From assembly GCA_964426875.1 (NCBI GenBank), contig CAYRSB010000014.1, forward strand, positions 1 to 51,867: a stretch of DNA of 51,867 nucleotides, read 5' to 3'. A program made the translations under genes and the position numbers. Origin of the DNA: Caldatribacterium sp964426875. Its GTDB lineage: Bacteria > Atribacterota > Atribacteria > Atribacterales > Caldatribacteriaceae. The number at the start of each line of letters is the position of its first letter. The first letter of the stretch is position 1. The notes beneath the pieces are model-generated. The model was not told the DNA's origin. It was given only the letters and a program-made list of their open reading frames with translations, and did not search any database. Shown here one piece after another: positions 48,945-51,867 of this stretch.

Positions 48945-49979
48945 GTGCCGGATTACACATATTCCGAGATTCGAAAACAACCTGCCACCTGGCGGGAAGT
49001 GCTTGCTTGCCTTGAGAATGAAAGAGAAAAGCTTTTGCGTTTCCTGTCTTCGAGGTATGAGGAGGTTCTTTTCGCAGGATGTGGAAGTTCGTACAACCTG
49101 GCCCTTACTGCAGCTCACCTTTGGCAAAAACTTGCGAGAGAACGGGCCAAGGGAGTTCCTTCTTCGGAAACCTTCCTTTTCCCCGAGGGTATTTTTCTTC
49201 CCGAGAAAGAATACCTCTTTTTTGGCATTTCCCGCTCGGGAGAGACTACTGAGACTGTCAAGGCGCTTACCTATTTCAAGGAACACTTTCGGGGAAAGGC
49301 TGTGGGAGTTACCTGCCAGGAGGGGTCGTCGCTTGCTCATCTTGCGGACTACCCCCTTGTCCTTTCTTCAGCGGCAGAGCAGAGTGTTGTCATGACGCAA
49401 TCCTTCTCAAGCATGCTCCTTGCCCTTCTCTTTCTGGCGATGAAGAAAGGAGGCGTTTCCACGTCTGGCCTTGGTGCTCTCCCTGAAGTGCTTGAGGCCC
49501 TCCTCTCTCGATACGAAACGACCGTCCGGGATGTAGCGACACGTAAAGCGTTCGTCAAGTTTATCTTTCTCGGCAGTGGACCACTCTACGGGATAGCCTG
49601 GGAGGGCTCGTTGAAGCTGAAGGAAATGAGCCTCACACCCACGGAGACTTTTCACTTCCTCGAATTCCGCCACGGGCCTAAGTCGATAGTTGACGAGAGT
49701 ACACTCCTTATTGCTCTAACCTCCCAGCCGGCTTTTGACATGGAAAAAGAAGTCCTTCTTGAGATGGTACATCTTGGGGCAACAGTCCTGCATCTGGGAT
49801 TAAAGTCTCTGTCTTCCCCAAAGGTTGTAGAAATCCTGTACGATGAAAAGTTCGTGGACCCGCTTTTCCTGCCTTTTCTTGACGTCGTCTTCCTGCAGCT
49901 TCTGGGGTACTTTAGAGCGAAAGAAAAGGGATTAGACCCGGACAACCCCAAGAATCTCACCAAAGTGGTTGTTCTATAG
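48945..49979 (+). CDS. GlmS/NagB-II/AgaS-type SIS enzyme (amino-sugar phosphate deaminase/isomerase-like)
   Basis: 344 residues from GTG 48945 with GAGGGGAGGAAG in front; two SIS domains. VLFAGCGSSYNLALTAAHLW and FFGISRSGETTETVKALTYF are the first domain, with SSAAEQSVVMTQSFSSMLLA after it. The second contains FLGSGPLYGIAWEGSLKLKE and TETFHFLEFRHGPKSIVDES, diagnostic of the GlmS isomerase/NagB-II/FrlB family. It probably converts GlcN-6-P to Fru-6-P and ammonia. No glutaminase domain is attached. It completes a NagA-NagB-II pathway. Confidence 0.9.
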   Translation: MPDYTYSEIRKQPATWREVLACLENEREKLLRFLSSRYEEVLFAGCGSSYNLALTAAHLWQKLARERAKGVPSSETFLFPEGIFLPEKEYLFFGISRSGETTETVKALTYFKEHFRGKAVGVTCQEGSSLAHLADYPLVLSSAAEQSVVMTQSFSSMLLALLFLAMKKGGVSTSGLGALPEVLEALLSRYETTVRDVATRKAFVKFIFLGSGPLYGIAWEGSLKLKEMSLTPTETFHFLEFRHGPKSIVDESTLLIALTSQPAFDMEKEVLLEMVHLGATVLHLGLKSLSSPKVVEILYDEKFVDPLFLPFLDVVFLQLLGYFRAKEKGLDPDNPKNLTKVVVL

Positions 49980-50082
49980 GAAGACCGATTTTCCTTCCTT
50001 TCGCAAGTCGCCTTTGGGGGATAAGGTGGTAGAATGTAGAAAAAGGAAGGCCAAGGAGTAGTAGGTTTGTTGCGGTAAGTCT

Positions 50083-50220
50083 TTGCGTAATGGGTACTTT
50101 GAGGACTTTTGTAAACGTTCCGAATATCCTCGGGTCTCTTTGTACTTTCAGGCCTTTGCTGTGGGACTCATCGTCGTAGCGGTAATGGTGAGCAATCTCG
50201 AAAGAATTAAGAAGCGCTGA
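50083..50220 (+). CDS. Possible 45-residue membrane protein
   Basis: From TTG 50083 to TGA 50218-50220 the frame encodes 45 residues with one hydrophobic helix (VSLYFQAFAVGLIVVAVMVS) and charged ends (RNGYFEDFCKRSEYPR at the start and NLERIKKR at the end), a typical small membrane protein. An extended -10 (TGG-TAGAAT, 50027-50035) lies upstream, but the ribosome site AAGGAG at about 50053 is too far away. The frame is open back to about 50065. No family is recognised. It sits between the SIS deaminase and the TIM-barrel gene in the same direction. Confidence 0.35.
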   Translation: MRNGYFEDFCKRSEYPRVSLYFQAFAVGLIVVAVMVSNLERIKKR

Positions 50221-50253
50221 GTACAAAGTGAGGACAAGGGGGGTGGATAAAGA

Positions 50254-51063
50254 GTGTTTTCGTTCCTCGCGGTGTCTACTAATACGTACCATGGTTTCAG
50301 CCTTCATGACGCTCTTTCGGGTATTGCAAGGGCAGGATTCCGTTTTGTGGAAATGGCCTGTGTCAAAAGCTGGACGAACCACTTTGACCTGGAAGAGGCT
50401 TCTTTGGCAGACGTCGAGGGACTGAAGAAAGAATTGCGTGTCTTTGGTCTTGAAGTTGTAAGCCTCAGTGCCCACTCTGACCTTGCATCTTCTGAGGGAG
50501 TAACGTACCTCAGGAAGGCTCTTCGCTTTGCCGAGGATTTGGGAGCGCAGGTAGTAAATACCGGTGCGGTCGAGAGCGAGGCCCAGAAAGACGTTCTCCT
50601 ACGCCACCTTGGGATTCTTGTTCGTGACGCAGAGAAGACTGGGGTTAAAGTTGGCCTTGAAATCCATGGAGATTTTGTAAAAAGTGGCCGGGTAGCGAGC
50701 GATGTGGTACGGGAAGTGAATTCACCCTTTGTGGGCATTAACTATGACACTGGGAACACCATCTACTATGGCAATGTGCGTCCAGAAGAGGACATCGTGT
50801 CGTGCCTTCCCCACATCGTGCACATGCACCTCAAGGACAAGCGAGGTGGCTACAAAGTGTGGGACTTTCCACCCCTTGGGGAAGGAACGGTGGATTTTTC
50901 GACAATTTTTTCGCTCCTTAGGGAAGCCCAGAAGGACATCCCCTTGAGCGTTGAAATCGAGTTTCAGGGCCGATTCGATCATTCTCGGGAATTCGTCGAT
51001 AAAGCAGTGAAGAAATCCTTTGGCTACCTTGTGAGAGTGCTCAAAGGAGAGAATAACCCATGA
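50254..51063 (+). CDS. Sugar phosphate isomerase/epimerase (xylose isomerase-like TIM barrel)
   Basis: 269 residues from GTG 50254 with AAGGGGGGTGG upstream. An AP-endonuclease-2-type TIM barrel: FLAVSTNTYHGFSLHDALSG, GFRFVEMACVKSW, GLEVVSLSAHSDLASSEGV, VGLEIHGDF, GINYDTGNTIYYG and HIVHMHLKDKRGGYKVWDFP, where the Glu/Asp/His residues form the metal site (Glu in LEIHGD, Asp in NYDTGN, His in HMHLKDK, Glu in VEIEFQG). The family isomerises or epimerises sugars or inositols. ATGA overlap with the second deacetylase means the two act together. Confidence 0.88.
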   Translation: MFSFLAVSTNTYHGFSLHDALSGIARAGFRFVEMACVKSWTNHFDLEEASLADVEGLKKELRVFGLEVVSLSAHSDLASSEGVTYLRKALRFAEDLGAQVVNTGAVESEAQKDVLLRHLGILVRDAEKTGVKVGLEIHGDFVKSGRVASDVVREVNSPFVGINYDTGNTIYYGNVRPEEDIVSCLPHIVHMHLKDKRGGYKVWDFPPLGEGTVDFSTIFSLLREAQKDIPLSVEIEFQGRFDHSREFVDKAVKKSFGYLVRVLKGENNP

Positions 51064-51867
51064 AAAGAGACGACTTTGCCTTTTTTGATCTCCGAAAGCA
51101 CCAAAAAAGTGAATCTATCGATCTCCTCTTCCCTGAGTGGAGGGAAGGAGATGAGCGAGTGGTCATATTCTCGCCCCACGATGACGATGCCTTGCTTGGA
51201 GCAGGATACCTCCTGCAGGCCGTTCCCCTTTTTGGAGGAGAGGTCCACATTCTCATCTTCTGCAATGGCTCTGGAGGTTACAGCATCATTGAGCACAAGC
51301 CCATCATTACCGCCTTGCGTTCTCAAGAAACGAGAAGAGCCTATGAGCGGGTGGGTATTCCCCCGGTGCGTGTCCACCGTCTGGAGTATGACGACTACAG
51401 TGTCTGGCCCTTCATTGGCTGGCACCTCCCTGGGAAAGAGGAAGGGACCGTGAAGAAAGTTCTCCCCCTTCTGCGCCGCCTCCAGGCGACGAGGGTTATC
51501 CTTCCCAACGGGCATCGGGAGCACCTCGACCACACTGCGGTCTTCATGGTAGGGGCCTTTGATGCTCCCCAGGTGGGAGACCCGGTCATGGCTGACTGGG
51601 GCGAGAGCCATCCCGTGCGTTCTGTCCTCCAGTATGCGGTGTGGAGTGACTTCTCCTGGGAGGATGCCCTCCTTGTGGGAGATGACCTCACCATTCGGGC
51701 CAACCGGGCCCTCACAGCACCAGAGGAGGCAGAGGAAAACATTAAAGAGGCCATGCGGGAGTTCAAGACCCAGGCCCATATCATCGAGGGGTTACTCACC
51801 GCCCGCCGGGAACGGGCCCTCAACTCAGACCTCTGGGTGGAAGTGTACCTCACCTTTGACCCTCGCC
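51060..51867 (+). CDS. PIG-L family deacetylase (second copy), truncated by the window end
   Basis: At least 269 residues, still open at the end. FSPHDDDALLGAGYLLQAVP and NGHREHLDHTAVFMVGAFDA show the same PHDDD and HxxxH-type metal motifs as the copy at 37236, and FIGWHLPGKEEG and GDPVMADWGESHPVRSVLQY also correspond. Start ATG 51060 overlaps the previous stop (ATGA). It is not a fragment in itself; the gene simply runs past the window. Two copies flanking one locus suggest sequential or differently specific deacetylation steps. Confidence 0.9.
   Translation, partial: MKRDDFAFFDLRKHQKSESIDLLFPEWREGDERVVIFSPHDDDALLGAGYLLQAVPLFGGEVHILIFCNGSGGYSIIEHKPIITALRSQETRRAYERVGIPPVRVHRLEYDDYSVWPFIGWHLPGKEEGTVKKVLPLLRRLQATRVILPNGHREHLDHTAVFMVGAFDAPQVGDPVMADWGESHPVRSVLQYAVWSDFSWEDALLVGDDLTIRANRALTAPEEAEENIKEAMREFKTQAHIIEGLLTARRERALNSDLWVEVYLTFDPR

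Overview
The window looks like a chromosomal segment of a fermentative, anaerobic, probably thermophilic bacterium. Supporting content includes ferredoxin-linked indolepyruvate oxidoreductase (IorAB), a [4Fe-4S] aldo/keto reductase, a TRAP transporter with a sugar-acid pathway, an amino-sugar ABC locus, a NfeD/FloA membrane pair and a protein O-mannosyltransferase cluster. Genes are packed head to tail with many ATGA overlaps, GTG/TTG starts are common, and promoters are sigma70-like. A lineage such as Atribacterota (Caldatribacterium-like), Thermotogota or a relative is my inference; no ribosomal marker is present to settle it.

Layout. 0.4-5.2 kb: a TspO-like membrane protein, then a lipid-type operon (a glycosyltransferase broken by a frameshift at a T7 run, a stand-alone E2-fold protein lacking its catalytic His, and an acyl-CoA/AMP ligase). 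5.2-5.4 kb, minus strand: a strong candidate structured RNA of about 195 nt, with its own promoter, a long closing helix and a terminator. 5.4-8.2 kb: debris of a defence region (an intact minimal nucleotidyltransferase, a broken HEPN partner, and pieces of two restriction/helicase genes). 8.2-10.6 kb: NfeD-type protease plus FloA. 10.9-15.7 kb: flavodoxin, iorAB, an OFA-type MFS carrier and a DUF2284 protein. 15.7-16.8 kb: a decayed acyltransferase with a zinc ribbon. 16.8-18.7 kb, minus: pyruvate/acetoin dehydrogenase E1 beta and alpha. 19.2-20 kb, minus: a secreted SGNH-like protein. 20.6-22 kb: a secreted double DJ-1/PfpI protein. 22.3-28.7 kb: a catabolic operon of TRAP dctPQM, FGGY kinase, LarA-type nickel epimerase and SDR. 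29.1-33.8 kb: a GT-C transferase, PMT, DPM-like GT2, GtrA and tadA. 33.9-37.1 kb: a lipoprotein, tRNA-Ser(CGA), an Fe-S aldo/keto reductase, a small DUF4405-like membrane protein and a PolB-like exonuclease. 37.2-51.9 kb: a large amino-sugar locus.

How the genes fit together. The 37-52 kb locus carries two PIG-L-type deacetylases at its two ends, three SIS proteins, a sugar ABC importer without its ATPase, a UroD/MtaA-like zinc methyltransferase inside the importer operon, a secreted mutarotase-like protein, an FGGY kinase, a HutC-type GntR regulator, NagA and a TIM-barrel isomerase. I read it as uptake, deacetylation, phosphorylation and isomerisation of an N-acetylated, perhaps methylated, glycoconjugate. 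This is the best candidate for an undescribed pathway. The ncRNA at 5.2-5.4 kb is the best candidate for an undescribed RNA. The TRAP operon probably feeds a sugar acid through C2 epimerisation (LarA), oxidation/reduction (SDR) and phosphorylation (FGGY).
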